DNA of 28,832 bases from SSC4 sp964642445 (GCA_964642445.1 CAZXQZ010000033.1:1-28832), one strand, 5' to 3'. Shown: positions 1 through 7,534, numbered from the stretch's first letter. Notes: generated by a model from the letters alone, not told the origin. Made by a program: numbers and translations.

Positions 1-23
1 TTGATCGCCAACTCTCGTTTTAG

Positions 24-1145
24 CGCCAGACTACGGCTGGGCTGTTCTTCCTGGCCCTGGTGACGTGGGTTACCTGGCGTATGCTGATCCGGCGCACGCC
101 GCCGCCGCCCGACAGTGCGGCACGGCTGGTACTTTCAGCGGGGCGCAGCGCAGTGCTCGGCGGAGCGGTGTTGCTCATCCTGGCGCTCCTGCACCTGGCG
201 GTCACACCCACCCAGCAGGCGCGCTTGCGGCGCGAAGTCGAAACCGGTTTTCAGCGGGCGGCCTACGCTGTGCCGGCCCACCTGACCCTGACCGCTGGCC
301 AGCGAACCCAGGTGCCGGTGCACATCACCAACCTGGGCGAGCTGCCCTGGCGAGCCGATGGACCGCAGCCGGTGCGGTTAAGCTATCACTGGCTGGACGC
401 GGCGGCGGCCAATATCCTGTATTTCGAAGGGGATCGTACAGCCCTGCCCGGCGATGTGGCACCCGGTGCCAGCCAGACCGTCCAGGCCTACGTGCTGCCC
501 CCCGCTCAGCCTGGTGACTACGTGCTGGGATGGGATCTGCTGCAGGACCAGGTGGCCTGGTTCTCGACGCGCGGGGTGCCCCTGGGGCAGACGGCGGTCA
601 CCGTGGTGGCCGGTGCCGCCCAGGTCACACCGGGGCCAGCCGTGACACCGGTGCCGGTGGCGCTGCTGGGACAGGCACAGGCGAGCAATCCGGTGCCGCG
701 TTCGATGCTGTGGCGGGCCGCGCTGCAGATGTGGCAGCAGTACCCGCTGTTGGGCGTAGGGCCCGACAATTTCCGCTACCGCTGGGGCGATGAGCTGGGT
801 CTGGTCGGCTGGCGCGACAGCGCCAGTGGCTCGGTGCTGCACAGCAACAACCTGTACCTGGAGATTCTCGCCACGCTGGGTCTGGCTGGGCTGGCCGTCT
901 TCGCCTGGCTGCTCGGCGTGTTGGGGGTCAATGGCTGGCGTGCGTGGCAGCATCTGCTGGCTGCGCCGGGCACGCGCCTGGTGTGGCTGCTTGGCCTTTC
1001 GGCCGCACTGCTGGTCTTTCTCGTGCATGGCCTGTTCGACTATTTCCTGGAGTTCACGCCGACCTATCTCCTGTGGTGGATCGTCACGGCGCTGTTGGTG
1101 GCGACGATTTCGGTCAGCACGAAACGTACGAACGAGCACCGATGA
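24..1145 (+). CDS. O-antigen ligase (Wzy/WaaL) family protein with Ig-like insert, 5' partial
   Basis: C-terminal part of a polytopic ligase or polymerase that transfers or polymerises lipid-linked glycans on the outer face of the membrane. Numbering from a GTG at 60: a membrane segment at the start, a second at about 31-48, then an unusual extracytoplasmic domain at about 75-185. After that come the family signature (RSMLW at 214, GVGPDNF at 232) and the histidine motif HSNNLYLEI (261-269), then more membrane helices. The 75-185 block (NLGELPW, LSYHWLD, DRTALPGDV, PGDYVLGWDLL) reads as an Ig-like beta domain inserted in the periplasmic loop. The frame is closed by TAG at 21-23, but the codons at 27-60 already encode a plausible helix (TTAGLFFLALVTW), so GTG 60 is probably not the true start. 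Frame 1 upstream reads LIANSRFSA and would join after restoring one base near 27, which suggests a frameshift or sequencing error. It overlaps the next gene by ATGA. Family assignment is solid; the substrate is unknown. Confidence 0.75.
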   Translation, partial: RQTTAGLFFLALVTWVTWRMLIRRTPPPPDSAARLVLSAGRSAVLGGAVLLILALLHLAVTPTQQARLRREVETGFQRAAYAVPAHLTLTAGQRTQVPVHITNLGELPWRADGPQPVRLSYHWLDAAAANILYFEGDRTALPGDVAPGASQTVQAYVLPPAQPGDYVLGWDLLQDQVAWFSTRGVPLGQTAVTVVAGAAQVTPGPAVTPVPVALLGQAQASNPVPRSMLWRAALQMWQQYPLLGVGPDNFRYRWGDELGLVGWRDSASGSVLHSNNLYLEILATLGLAGLAVFAWLLGVLGVNGWRAWQHLLAAPGTRLVWLLGLSAALLVFLVHGLFDYFLEFTPTYLLWWIVTALLVATISVSTKRTNEHR

Positions 1146-2272
1146 TGCGCATTGGCTACGACGTAACGACCCTCGAGGGGGACATGACCGGGGTCGGTTT
1201 CTACACGGCCCGGCTGCTGGCACATCTGCTGCAGCGTAACGATGGCTGGACTTACGAGCTGCTGAGCAACCGCCGCTCGGCCCGCCTGCCGGTCGATGCG
1301 CCCGACCAGAGCATGCGCATGCACGGACCCTCCGGTCCCTTCATGCCGCTGCGCCCGCTGTGGCTGCAAGGCGTCATGCCGCTGTGGCTGGCACACCGTG
1401 GGCTGGATGTCTGTCACTTTACCAACTCACTGCTGCCCCTGGCTGCCCCTGGTCGTCTGCTCGTCACCATTCACGACATGTCGCTGTTTTTGTTCTCGGG
1501 CTACCAGCGCCCGCGCACCCGGCTGATTGTGCGGCCCCTGGTGAAGCCTTCGGCCCATCGTGCCCAGGCTGTGATCACCGTCAGTCACAGCGCCAAGGCC
1601 GACATCGTGCGCATCCTGGGCATACCGGCGGACCGCGTGCACGTGATCTACGAGGCCGCTGCGCCGCACTTTCGCCCCCTGGGAAACAACGACTGCCTTG
1701 AGATCGTGCGCGCCCGCTACCGGCTGCCGGAGCAGTTTTTGCTCTATGCGGGGACGATCGAGCCGCGCAAGAACCTGGTGCGTGTCGTCGAAGCCCTGGC
1801 CAGCGTCCATCGCCAGGGCTGCCGGGTACCCCTGGTCCTGGTGGGGCAGTGGGGGCCGCGCGCGTATCCCGAGCTCAAGGAGGCGATCGAGCGGCTGGCG
1901 CTGACGCCCCACGTGCGGTTCCTGGGTTATGTGACGACCGCCGACCTGGTCGCCCTCTACAACCTGGCCACGGTGTTCGTGTTTCCGTCCGAATACGAGG
2001 GCTTTGGCCTGCCGGTGGTCGAAGCGATGGCGTGTGGGTTACCGGTGGTGGCGGCCGACCGGTCCTCCCTGGTCGAGATTGTGGGCGAGGGGGGATGCTG
2101 CGTCGATCCTTATGCAGTCGATGGGATTGCGGACACCATTGTGCGCCTGCTGCGCGATGCCGATCTGCGCGCTGGCCTGGGGCAGCGCGGCCTGGCGCGG
2201 GCAGCCGAATTCTCCTGGCAGCGCGCGGCGGCGCAGACGGCTGCCCTCTATGCACACGTGGCAGGTTCCTGA
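1142..2272 (+). CDS. Glycosyltransferase family 4 (GT-B fold) protein
   Basis: Retaining glycosyltransferase that probably adds a sugar from a nucleotide donor to a lipid-linked acceptor at the cytoplasmic membrane face. The 376-residue protein starts MMRIGYDVTTLEGDMTGVG, a typical GT4 N-terminus with a glycine-rich acceptor loop. It carries VTIHDMS and ITVSHSAKADI in the N-domain and the linker sequence LLYAGTIEPRKNLVR. The donor-site EX7E-type motif EYEGFGLPVVEAMACGLPVV lies in the C-domain. Length is normal for the family. The start is ATG 1142 because it makes an ATGA overlap with the upstream ligase gene and begins exactly with the conserved beta strand; the open frame further upstream reads unrelated sequence. 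It lies between two O-antigen-ligase-like genes, so a role in exopolysaccharide or cell-surface glycan synthesis is inferred. Sugar specificity cannot be told. Confidence 0.88.
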   Translation: MMRIGYDVTTLEGDMTGVGFYTARLLAHLLQRNDGWTYELLSNRRSARLPVDAPDQSMRMHGPSGPFMPLRPLWLQGVMPLWLAHRGLDVCHFTNSLLPLAAPGRLLVTIHDMSLFLFSGYQRPRTRLIVRPLVKPSAHRAQAVITVSHSAKADIVRILGIPADRVHVIYEAAAPHFRPLGNNDCLEIVRARYRLPEQFLLYAGTIEPRKNLVRVVEALASVHRQGCRVPLVLVGQWGPRAYPELKEAIERLALTPHVRFLGYVTTADLVALYNLATVFVFPSEYEGFGLPVVEAMACGLPVVAADRSSLVEIVGEGGCCVDPYAVDGIADTIVRLLRDADLRAGLGQRGLARAAEFSWQRAAAQTAALYAHVAGS

Positions 2273-2279
2273 GGACAGG

Positions 2280-3662
2280 ATGGAACGGCCAACCGGACTG
2301 GGGCCCTGGTACCCCCCACTGGCGTGGGTCCTGTACGCCCTGTTTGTGCTCGCGGCGCTGCTGACACCGGGCTGGCGGGTGGGACCGTTTACCTGGCTGC
2401 CGGTATTCCAGGGCGACCTGGCCGGCCGGCCGGCCACCGTCGGCCTGTTGGTGCTGCTGCTGCCGGCGGCCGTTCTGGTGGCGCTGGGGCAGTCGGTGCA
2501 GCATTTCAGGCGGACAACGGTTGGCCGGGATTGGCTGCGCGACCTGGGCCAGGCTCTGGGGCCGTGGCAGATTGCCCTGCCTGTATTTTTGTTGGGCGCA
2601 TGGGTGCTCCTGCGGCTGCGCCCAGCCGCGGCCCCCGGTGCCGCGCAGATCGTCGCGGTGGCGGTGCTGCTGTTCTGGGCCAGTCACGTGTGGCTGGCCG
2701 GCTGCCGTCCGGGCCACGTCTTGTATGGCCTGGCTGGCCTGTTTGCACTGGTGATCTGCGTACAGGGTGTGGTGGGAGTGGCTCAGTTTTGGCAGCAGCG
2801 ATCGTTGGGCCTGGTAGCGCTGGGTGAGCCTCTGCTGAACCCCGCCGTGGAAGCTACCAGCGTCGTGGGACAGCCGGGTGCCCACTATCTGCGTGCCTAC
2901 GGCCTGACGGCCCATCCCAACGTGCTGGGCGGGCTTTTGGCGATCGGTCTTCTCTGGGTGGTCGCCGCCGCGCTCAGTGCGCCGCCGCGGGCACGGCCGT
3001 GGTGGTTGGTTGTTATCATCCCGGGTTTGACAGGCCTGCTGCTCACCTTCTCGCGCGCCGCCTGGGTTGGGTTGTTGGTGGGACTGGTCTGGCTGGTGTG
3101 GCGCTGGCCGCAGGTCCGGCGCTGGTGGTTGGTTTTGGCGGCGCTCATTGCAGCCGCAGTGGTAGCACTGCTTTGGTGGCAGCCGGAACTCTTGTGGACT
3201 CGCCTGTTCGATTTGTCGGCGCCGCTCGAGGCGCGCTCGCTCAACGAACGGGCGCAGTACCTGGCAACCGCCCTGGACGTGGTGCGCACGCACGTGTGGA
3301 CCGGCGTGGGGAGTGGGTTGTACCTGCAAGCCGTGCCGGCCGCCGCCGGGCAAACGGCAGTGCACAATGCGCCGCTGCTGGCCGCCGCCGAGTTGGGCAT
3401 CGTGGGTGGTGCGCTGTGGCTGTGGCTCAACTGGGCCTGGTTGGGGGTTCGTTGGCCGTCACCGCCAGCGTCCGCCCCGCCGCACCGCTGCGCGTCTTAC
3501 ACCGTTTTCCACGCCGCGGTTGCCAGCTGGCTGGCGCTCTTCGTGATCGGCCTGTTCGACAATTACACCTGGTTGACCGCCTCCTGGCGCGCGGCGATCA
3601 TGGTCGGTTTGCTGGCGGGTGCGCTGGCGGCCGCAAGCCGACCACCAGCCGAAACAGCCTGA
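2280..3662 (+). CDS. O-antigen ligase/polymerase family membrane protein
   Basis: 460-residue polytopic membrane protein of the Wzy/WaaL superfamily, probably polymerising or ligating lipid-linked oligosaccharides outside the cytoplasmic membrane. It shows many hydrophobic segments from residue 14 onward, the family motifs AHPNVLGGLLA, LLTFSRAAWVGLLVGLVWL and SLNERAQYL, then the signature VWTGVGSGLY and the His-containing HNAPLLAAAELG. Unlike the ligase gene two positions upstream it has no Ig-like insert, so the two are not simple duplicates. The start is ATG 2280, 7 bp after the glycosyltransferase stop, with a Shine-Dalgarno-like GAGGACAGG partly overlapping that stop. A longer open frame upstream lies inside the glycosyltransferase gene and is not protein-like. 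The stop at 3662 is one base from the stop of the converging gene on the other strand, with no terminator hairpin between them. Confidence 0.82.
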   Translation: MERPTGLGPWYPPLAWVLYALFVLAALLTPGWRVGPFTWLPVFQGDLAGRPATVGLLVLLLPAAVLVALGQSVQHFRRTTVGRDWLRDLGQALGPWQIALPVFLLGAWVLLRLRPAAAPGAAQIVAVAVLLFWASHVWLAGCRPGHVLYGLAGLFALVICVQGVVGVAQFWQQRSLGLVALGEPLLNPAVEATSVVGQPGAHYLRAYGLTAHPNVLGGLLAIGLLWVVAAALSAPPRARPWWLVVIIPGLTGLLLTFSRAAWVGLLVGLVWLVWRWPQVRRWWLVLAALIAAAVVALLWWQPELLWTRLFDLSAPLEARSLNERAQYLATALDVVRTHVWTGVGSGLYLQAVPAAAGQTAVHNAPLLAAAELGIVGGALWLWLNWAWLGVRWPSPPASAPPHRCASYTVFHAAVASWLALFVIGLFDNYTWLTASWRAAIMVGLLAGALAAASRPPAETA

Positions 3663-3663
3663 C

Positions 3664-4299
3664 TCAGCGCAGAGCACGGCGGCAGAAATCCTCGTCCAGC
3701 AGGGTGGTGCGCAACAGGCGCGCCAGCTTGGGGTCCCGCAGATTGAGGGTACGCCGATCCTCCAGGTACGTGACCAGGCCTTCGGCGAAGTAGGTGTGCG
3801 GATCGTTTATGGCGTCCGCCGAGGCACCGTAGCCCAGGTCCGCCAGCTGCTGGATACGTTGGCCCACCTCTTGCCAGCGCGCATTGAATCCCCCACCGTC
3901 CGACAACCAGGGCCCCGCCGCGGCCCCGCCGGTTCCGAGATGATGATCCAGCAAAAAAGCCAGCCAGAAGAACAGGGCCGGACGGATGACATCGTGCAGA
4001 CTGACCTGGACCACGTGCTGCATCCGGCGCGGCTCATCGGGCAGCTCGCCCACCGTGTAGCCGCTGGTATCAGCCGTCACCAGGATATGACCCGACGGCA
4101 GCTCGCACCACCAGTCGAGCAAGGCGGCCGGCAGGCGTGCACAGCGTGCCGCCACCAGCTTGGCCGGCGCAAATGCATCGGGGAAAGCCCCCGTCGCCCT
4201 GGCCGGCGCCGTGCGCCACAGGTCGGGTACCAGGTGAATGTGATGCGGCAGCAGATGCCGGGCAGCGGTCAGTCGCAGGTCGCGGGTGGTGGATGGCAT
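3664..4299 (-). CDS. Hypothetical protein, possibly degenerate zincin-like
   Basis: 211-residue soluble protein that I do not recognise with confidence. Visible features: an N-terminal basic segment with several His (RHLLPHHIHLVPDLW, 15-28), a hydrophobic stretch DVIRPALFFWLAFLLDHHLG (103-122), and a C-terminal block DPHTYFAEGLVTYLEDRRTL (167-185) followed by RDPKLARLLRTTLLDED. The C-terminal pattern, an acidic residue after F/A-E-G followed by Tyr and a 'DP.L..LL' tail, resembles the end of some zinc-protease-like (zincin) proteins. No HExxH motif is visible; the corresponding place would be the hydrophobic stretch, which has HH but no catalytic Glu. If related, it is probably non-catalytic; this is a guess from pattern only. 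It lies downstream of the CAP-LysM gene on the same strand but behind that gene's terminator, so it needs its own promoter. No strong Shine-Dalgarno precedes ATG 4299. Confidence 0.6.
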   Translation of the reverse strand: MPSTTRDLRLTAARHLLPHHIHLVPDLWRTAPARATGAFPDAFAPAKLVAARCARLPAALLDWWCELPSGHILVTADTSGYTVGELPDEPRRMQHVVQVSLHDVIRPALFFWLAFLLDHHLGTGGAAAGPWLSDGGGFNARWQEVGQRIQQLADLGYGASADAINDPHTYFAEGLVTYLEDRRTLNLRDPKLARLLRTTLLDEDFCRRALR

Positions 4300-4338
4300 C
4301 GACAGGCGTTGGTTTTGTGTTATGAATTGGGCGCAGCA

Positions 4339-4362
4339 AAAAGGGCACTCGCGTGCCCTTTT
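4339..4362 (-). terminator. Rho-independent terminator of the CAP-LysM gene
   Basis: Perfect 10-bp inverted repeat (arms AAAAGGGCAC and GTGCCCTTTT) with a 4-base loop, 7 bases past the TAA of the minus-strand CAP-LysM gene. On the minus strand it ends in five T (complement of 4338-4342). It separates that gene from the downstream minus-strand gene at 3664-4299. Confidence 0.85.
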
Positions 4363-4369
4363 GCTCTGT

Positions 4370-5605
4370 TTACGGCAGGCGCAGCACCTGCCCCACCTGA
4401 AGAATCGATTTACCGGTCAGGCCATTGATTTTCGCCAGGTCACGCCAGTCGATCTTGTAGCGTGTGGCCAGGCTGTAGAGCGAGTCCCCTTTGCGTACGG
4501 TGACCGTGGCCGTCTTGCCGGTGGTGGTCGCTTTGGCCGCTGACGCGCCGCTCAGGCGCAGGACCTGGCCGACCTGCAGGATCGAACGGCTGTCGAGGCC
4601 GTTGATGGCTGCCAGGGCTTGCCACGTCAACCCGTAGCGCGGCGCAATCGAAGCCAATGACTCCCCGGCGCGCACCGTGTGAGTCGCCGGTTTGGCGGCC
4701 GGGACGGGTGCCGGTGCGGGTTCTGCCGCAGCCGGGGCGGGTGCCGGTTCTGCCGCGGCGGGTGCTGCTGCGGTCGGTGCCGGCGCATCCGCAGCCACGG
4801 GCGCATCCGCCGGCGGCGGTACCGGCGCGGCAGCTGCTTCGGGTGCGGCTTCGGCGGTCACGACTGCGGGTTGCGCGGCCTGGCCCGGGATCTCCAAGGC
4901 CTGGCCAACTTGCAGCAGGGTTGGATCGGTGATGCCGTTGTGTTCGGCCAGACGCTGCCAGGGTATACGCAGGCGGCGGGCCAGGGCGTCGAGGGTATCG
5001 CCGGCCTGGATCACGTAGGTGCTGCCATCGAGTGGTGCTGGCTCGGCGGCTGCCGCGGCTGTCGCGTCGGCCGGGGGGTCACCAATCAGGATACTGTCGG
5101 GTGCTGTACCATTGGCCCCTGTAGCAAAATCGACCACCCACACCTGCCCCCAGCCGTTAGGATGGTAGGCCATGCCGACACCGATCTCCGTAAAGTTGCG
5201 GTGCAGGATATTGGCACGGTGGGGTGGATCGGCCATCCACCAGCGGAAGCCGCGCACCAGGTCGCGGCTGTAAACCCAGTTCTCGCTGACCTGGCTGGCT
5301 GCATAACCGACCCGCTGCAGCCGGCCGGCGACACGGCTGCCGTCCGAGCCGACGTGGCCCAGGCGGCGGTTGGCCAGCACGTCATCGACGTGCGCCTGTG
5401 CAGCCTGGCTTAGAACAGGGTTGAGCAGATAAAGGGGGAGGCCGCGCTGGGCGCGGGCCTGGTTGATCAGGCGGACCATCTCGAGCACTGGCGGGGGAAA
5501 GTCCTGTGCATACGAGCGCGAGGGAAGGAAGGTTGTGAGTTGCAGCGCCAGTACAATGCAGCCAAGGAGGCGGCCCGCCAGTTTGAGCTGTGAAATTGGA
5601 CGCAT
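4370..5605 (-). CDS. Secreted CAP (SCP/PR-1) domain protein with three LysM repeats
   Basis: 411 residues. A signal peptide covers about 1-33 (basic start MRPISQLK, hydrophobic core, likely cleavage after SYA). A bacterial CAP domain follows at about 38-162 with the family landmarks LINQARAQRGL, LGHVGSDGS (His84), SENW (Glu108), HRANIL and TEIGVGM. There are then three LysM modules at about 196-239, 309-351 and 368-410, each beginning with a Y/H-V-(x)-(x)-G-(D/E)-(T/S)-L pattern and ending LQVGQ-x-L. The region 241-305 is an Ala/Pro-rich low-complexity linker. LysM repeats bind N-acetylglucosamine in peptidoglycan, so the protein is probably anchored at the cell wall; bacterial CAP domains have no settled enzymatic role. 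It is monocistronic: its own promoter overlaps the 5' end and a terminator follows the stop. No Shine-Dalgarno precedes ATG 5605; a run of seven C does, fitting a leaderless mRNA. A later start would remove the signal peptide. Confidence 0.9.
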   Translation of the reverse strand: MRPISQLKLAGRLLGCIVLALQLTTFLPSRSYAQDFPPPVLEMVRLINQARAQRGLPLYLLNPVLSQAAQAHVDDVLANRRLGHVGSDGSRVAGRLQRVGYAASQVSENWVYSRDLVRGFRWWMADPPHRANILHRNFTEIGVGMAYHPNGWGQVWVVDFATGANGTAPDSILIGDPPADATAAAAAEPAPLDGSTYVIQAGDTLDALARRLRIPWQRLAEHNGITDPTLLQVGQALEIPGQAAQPAVVTAEAAPEAAAAPVPPPADAPVAADAPAPTAAAPAAAEPAPAPAAAEPAPAPVPAAKPATHTVRAGESLASIAPRYGLTWQALAAINGLDSRSILQVGQVLRLSGASAAKATTTGKTATVTVRKGDSLYSLATRYKIDWRDLAKINGLTGKSILQVGQVLRLP

Positions 5606-5612
5606 GGGGGGG

Positions 5613-5640
5613 ATTATAACCAGCGAGGGGCATTTGTCAA
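5613..5640 (-). promoter_or_regulatory. Consensus sigma-70 promoter of the CAP-LysM gene (leaderless geometry)
   Basis: Read on the minus strand: -35 TTGACA (5640-5635), 16-bp spacer, -10 TATAAT (5618-5613), a perfect match to both consensus hexamers. The -10 ends 7 bases before the ATG at 5605-5603, so transcription should begin at or next to the start codon, leaving no room for a 5' leader or Shine-Dalgarno. Confidence 0.85.
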
Positions 5641-5656
5641 TTCCAACCGGCTTCTG

Positions 5657-5665
5657 TGGTAGAAT
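5657..5665 (+). promoter_or_regulatory. Candidate extended -10 promoter for the SDR/GNAT genes
   Basis: TGGTAGAAT is an extended -10 element (TGn followed by TAGAAT, 5 of 6 to TATAAT). No good -35 lies at 17 bp; the nearest TTGTCA (5634-5639) is 20 bp away and is shared with the divergent promoter. If used, the message starts near 5672 and carries a leader of about 165 bases. Confidence 0.4.
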
Positions 5666-5836
5666 ACGCAGGCCGGTGAGCGGCTCAATTTGCGGGATGC
5701 CTGAGTTGGCCGTGACGAATCACCGGGTGCGGGGTTATACCAACGCGGGCTGACATGCGACGCAACAGGCCAGCGGCTTCGTGCAGCCCCGGTTCAACCG
5801 CACAACACCGAACAACCCGAGGAGGTACTGCAACTC
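5666..5836 (+). other. Long 5' leader of the SDR gene, possibly structured
   Basis: 171 bases without a convincing ORF. CCGGTGA (5673-5679) pairs with TCACCGG (5720-5726), and inside it GGCTCA (5683-5688) pairs with TGAGTT (5702-5707, with G-U pairs), so a nested two-helix fold is possible. I do not recognise a known riboswitch. It ends with a strong Shine-Dalgarno, GGAGGT at 5821-5826, 10 bases before the GTG start. Confidence 0.3.
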
Positions 5837-6652
5837 GTGACCGATCAACCACTCAAAGGCAAATGGGCCTTGATCCTGGGCGCGTCCAGTGGCATGGGCG
5901 CCGCCGTCTCCCGTGTCCTCGCCGAAGCCGGCATGAACATCTTTGGCGTCCACCTGGACATGAAAGCGACGATGCCGCTGGTGCATGCCCTCATCGCCGA
6001 CATCGAAGCGGCGGGCAGCCAGGCGGTCTTTTTCAATACCAACGCCGCCGATGAAGGCAAACGGCAGAAGGTGTTGGACAAGGTACAGGCGACCCTGGCC
6101 GCGGCCGGCGGCGAGCAGACCGTGCACGTGCTGCTGCACTCCCTGGCCTTCGGCACGCTGCTGCCGTTCATCGATGACGACCCCGAAAAACGCATCAGCA
6201 AGGCCCAGATGGACATGACGCTCGATGTGATGGCCAACAGCCTGGTCTACTGGACGCAGGACTTGATGGCGCGGCGCCTGCTGGGCCGTGGCAGCCGTAT
6301 CTTCTCCATGACCAGCGAAGGCTCACACCGCGTCATTGTCAATTACGGTGCCGTCTCCGCGGCCAAGGCGGCGTTGGAATCTCACACCCGCGCCCTGTCA
6401 CAGGAGCTGGGCAAATACGGCATTCTGGTCAACTGCATCGAAGCCGGCGTCACCGATACGCCGGCCCTGCGCAAGATTCCGGGCAACGAACGGATCGTCA
6501 GCGAATCGCTGCGGCGTAACCCTGGCGGGCGACTAACCACACCGCAGGACGTGGCCATGACCATTCGCCAGCTTTGCCACCCCGACATCCGTTGGATCAG
6601 CGGTTCCGTGATTTTTGTCGACGGTGGCGAAGATGTCTCGGGGGGCACGTGA
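5837..6652 (+). CDS. SDR-family oxidoreductase, enoyl-ACP reductase-like
   Basis: 271-residue NAD(P)H-dependent short-chain dehydrogenase/reductase. The cofactor loop GASSGMG (15-21) is of the classical SDR type. HSLAFG (101-106) and the catalytic pair Tyr170-x6-Lys177 (NYGAVSAAK) have the spacing of the FabI/FabL enoyl-[acyl-carrier-protein] reductases rather than the Tyr-x3-Lys of classical SDRs. The C-terminus WISGSVIFVDGGE is the usual SDR ending. It could therefore catalyse the last reduction of fatty acid elongation, but the mixed features (FabL-like) leave the substrate open. The GTG start follows a strong Shine-Dalgarno (GAGGAGGT). Its stop overlaps the start of the GNAT gene (GTGA), so the two are translationally coupled. 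No other fatty acid synthesis genes are in view. Confidence 0.8.
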   Translation: MTDQPLKGKWALILGASSGMGAAVSRVLAEAGMNIFGVHLDMKATMPLVHALIADIEAAGSQAVFFNTNAADEGKRQKVLDKVQATLAAAGGEQTVHVLLHSLAFGTLLPFIDDDPEKRISKAQMDMTLDVMANSLVYWTQDLMARRLLGRGSRIFSMTSEGSHRVIVNYGAVSAAKAALESHTRALSQELGKYGILVNCIEAGVTDTPALRKIPGNERIVSESLRRNPGGRLTTPQDVAMTIRQLCHPDIRWISGSVIFVDGGEDVSGGT

Positions 6653-7437
6653 CCGACGCTGAGCTGCTGGCGCTCTACGATGAGGAAATGCGCCGTAATC
6701 CTGCACCGCTGGCGGGGATCCGGCGGGAGGAGTTTCCCGGCATCGTGCGCTACATGCACGACCGTCCCGCCGAACACCGGGGGTGGATTCTCTATACGCG
6801 CCTGGACAACACCACGGTCGATGCCGCGATCCAGGGCCAACTCGATAACCTGGGCTGGGAGGGCGGTAAGGTCGAGTGGAAGGTCTACGACCACGACACA
6901 CCGCCCAACCTGAAGGCGCGGCTGCTCGCCCACGGCTTTCAGGCCGAGGAGCCAGAAGCGCTGGTGGCACTCGACCTGGCGGATGCCCCGGCCTACCTGT
7001 GGGAACCGATCACGGCCGACATTCGCCGCGTGCAGGATGCGGCCGGGATCGACGTGGCCATGCAGGTGGAAGAAATCGTGTGGGCCGAGTCGCATGCCTG
7101 GCTCGGCGAAGAGCTCAAACGCGATTTGCTGACCGCACCGGCGCTGCTCAGTATCTACCTGGCGTACGTCAACGACCAACCGGCCAGCAGTGCCTGGATA
7201 CGTTTTCACCCCCAGCGCCAGTTTGCCGACTTGTGGGGCGGCTCAACTTTGCCCGCCTTCCGCCGGCGCGGCCTGTACACCGCATTGGTGGCCGTCCGCG
7301 CCCAGGAAGCACGGGCCCGTGGCGTGCGTTTCCTGACCGTCGACGCCAGCCCGATGAGCCAGCCGATCCTGGAAAAGCTGGGTTTTCGCACGCTGACGTA
7401 TACGCAGCCGTTTGTGTGGGGGGGGAGTAGGGAGTAG
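6649..7437 (+). CDS. GNAT-family N-acetyltransferase
   Basis: 262-residue protein with a C-terminal GNAT fold. The acetyl-CoA pyrophosphate-binding motif A reads LPAFRRRGLYTAL (201-213); a preceding strand (FADLWGGS) and the later strand-helix VRFLTVDASPMSQPILEKLGF (227-246) are standard for the family. The N-terminal 120 residues (many acidic and aromatic residues, WKVYDHDTPPNLKARLLAHGF) resemble a second, degenerate acetyltransferase half, as in tandem GNATs. The acceptor substrate is unknown. The start is GTG 6649 because it overlaps the stop of the SDR gene by GTGA and begins a protein-like sequence; the open frame upstream of it lies inside the SDR gene. The stop codon TAG (7435-7437) falls within a heptanucleotide array (7423-7457), so the last residues are encoded by repeat DNA. 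Confidence 0.85.
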   Translation: MTDAELLALYDEEMRRNPAPLAGIRREEFPGIVRYMHDRPAEHRGWILYTRLDNTTVDAAIQGQLDNLGWEGGKVEWKVYDHDTPPNLKARLLAHGFQAEEPEALVALDLADAPAYLWEPITADIRRVQDAAGIDVAMQVEEIVWAESHAWLGEELKRDLLTAPALLSIYLAYVNDQPASSAWIRFHPQRQFADLWGGSTLPAFRRRGLYTALVAVRAQEARARGVRFLTVDASPMSQPILEKLGFRTLTYTQPFVWGGSRE

Positions 7438-7457
7438 GGAGTAGGGAGTAGGGAGTA
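7423..7457. repeat. Heptanucleotide tandem array (GGGAGTA)x5
   Basis: Five perfect copies of the 7-mer GGGAGTA. The array covers the 3' end of the GNAT gene, including its TAG stop, and runs into the intergenic space before arsM. Confidence 0.95.
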
Positions 7458-7503
7458 GGAGCGTGCACAGCGCACATTACATTGTTGTGCGATGGGCTTT
7501 TTG

Positions 7504-7531
7504 CCAACCCCCAATCCCCAACCCCCAATCC
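7504..7531. repeat. Heptanucleotide array CCAACCC/CCAATCC, two 14-bp units
   Basis: The 14-mer CCAACCCCCAATCC occurs twice in tandem, equivalent to four alternating 7-mers, just past the 3' end of arsM. The rest of the 97-bp gap between the converging GNAT and arsM genes holds only a weak hairpin (CGCACA 7471-7476 with TGTGCG 7486-7491) and a T run at 7498-7502. Confidence 0.9.
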
Positions 7532-7534
7532 CCA

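Noticed and set aside
1875..3365. 496-residue minus-strand open frame opposite the glycosyltransferase and second ligase
   Set aside because: Arg/Pro/Gln-rich antisense frame covering two real genes.
3619..4428. 269-residue plus-strand open frame across the hypothetical gene and terminator
   Set aside because: It reads through the CAP-LysM terminator hairpin and has no motif; the minus-strand frame is more protein-like.
7471..7502. Possible terminator between GNAT and arsM (6-bp stem, T run)
   Set aside because: The stem is only 6 bp with a 9-base loop and the T run starts 6 bases later, too weak to list as a feature.
7423..7531. Two period-7 arrays close together, considered as a CRISPR-like array
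   Set aside because: The units are contiguous 7-mers without spacers and no cas gene is present.
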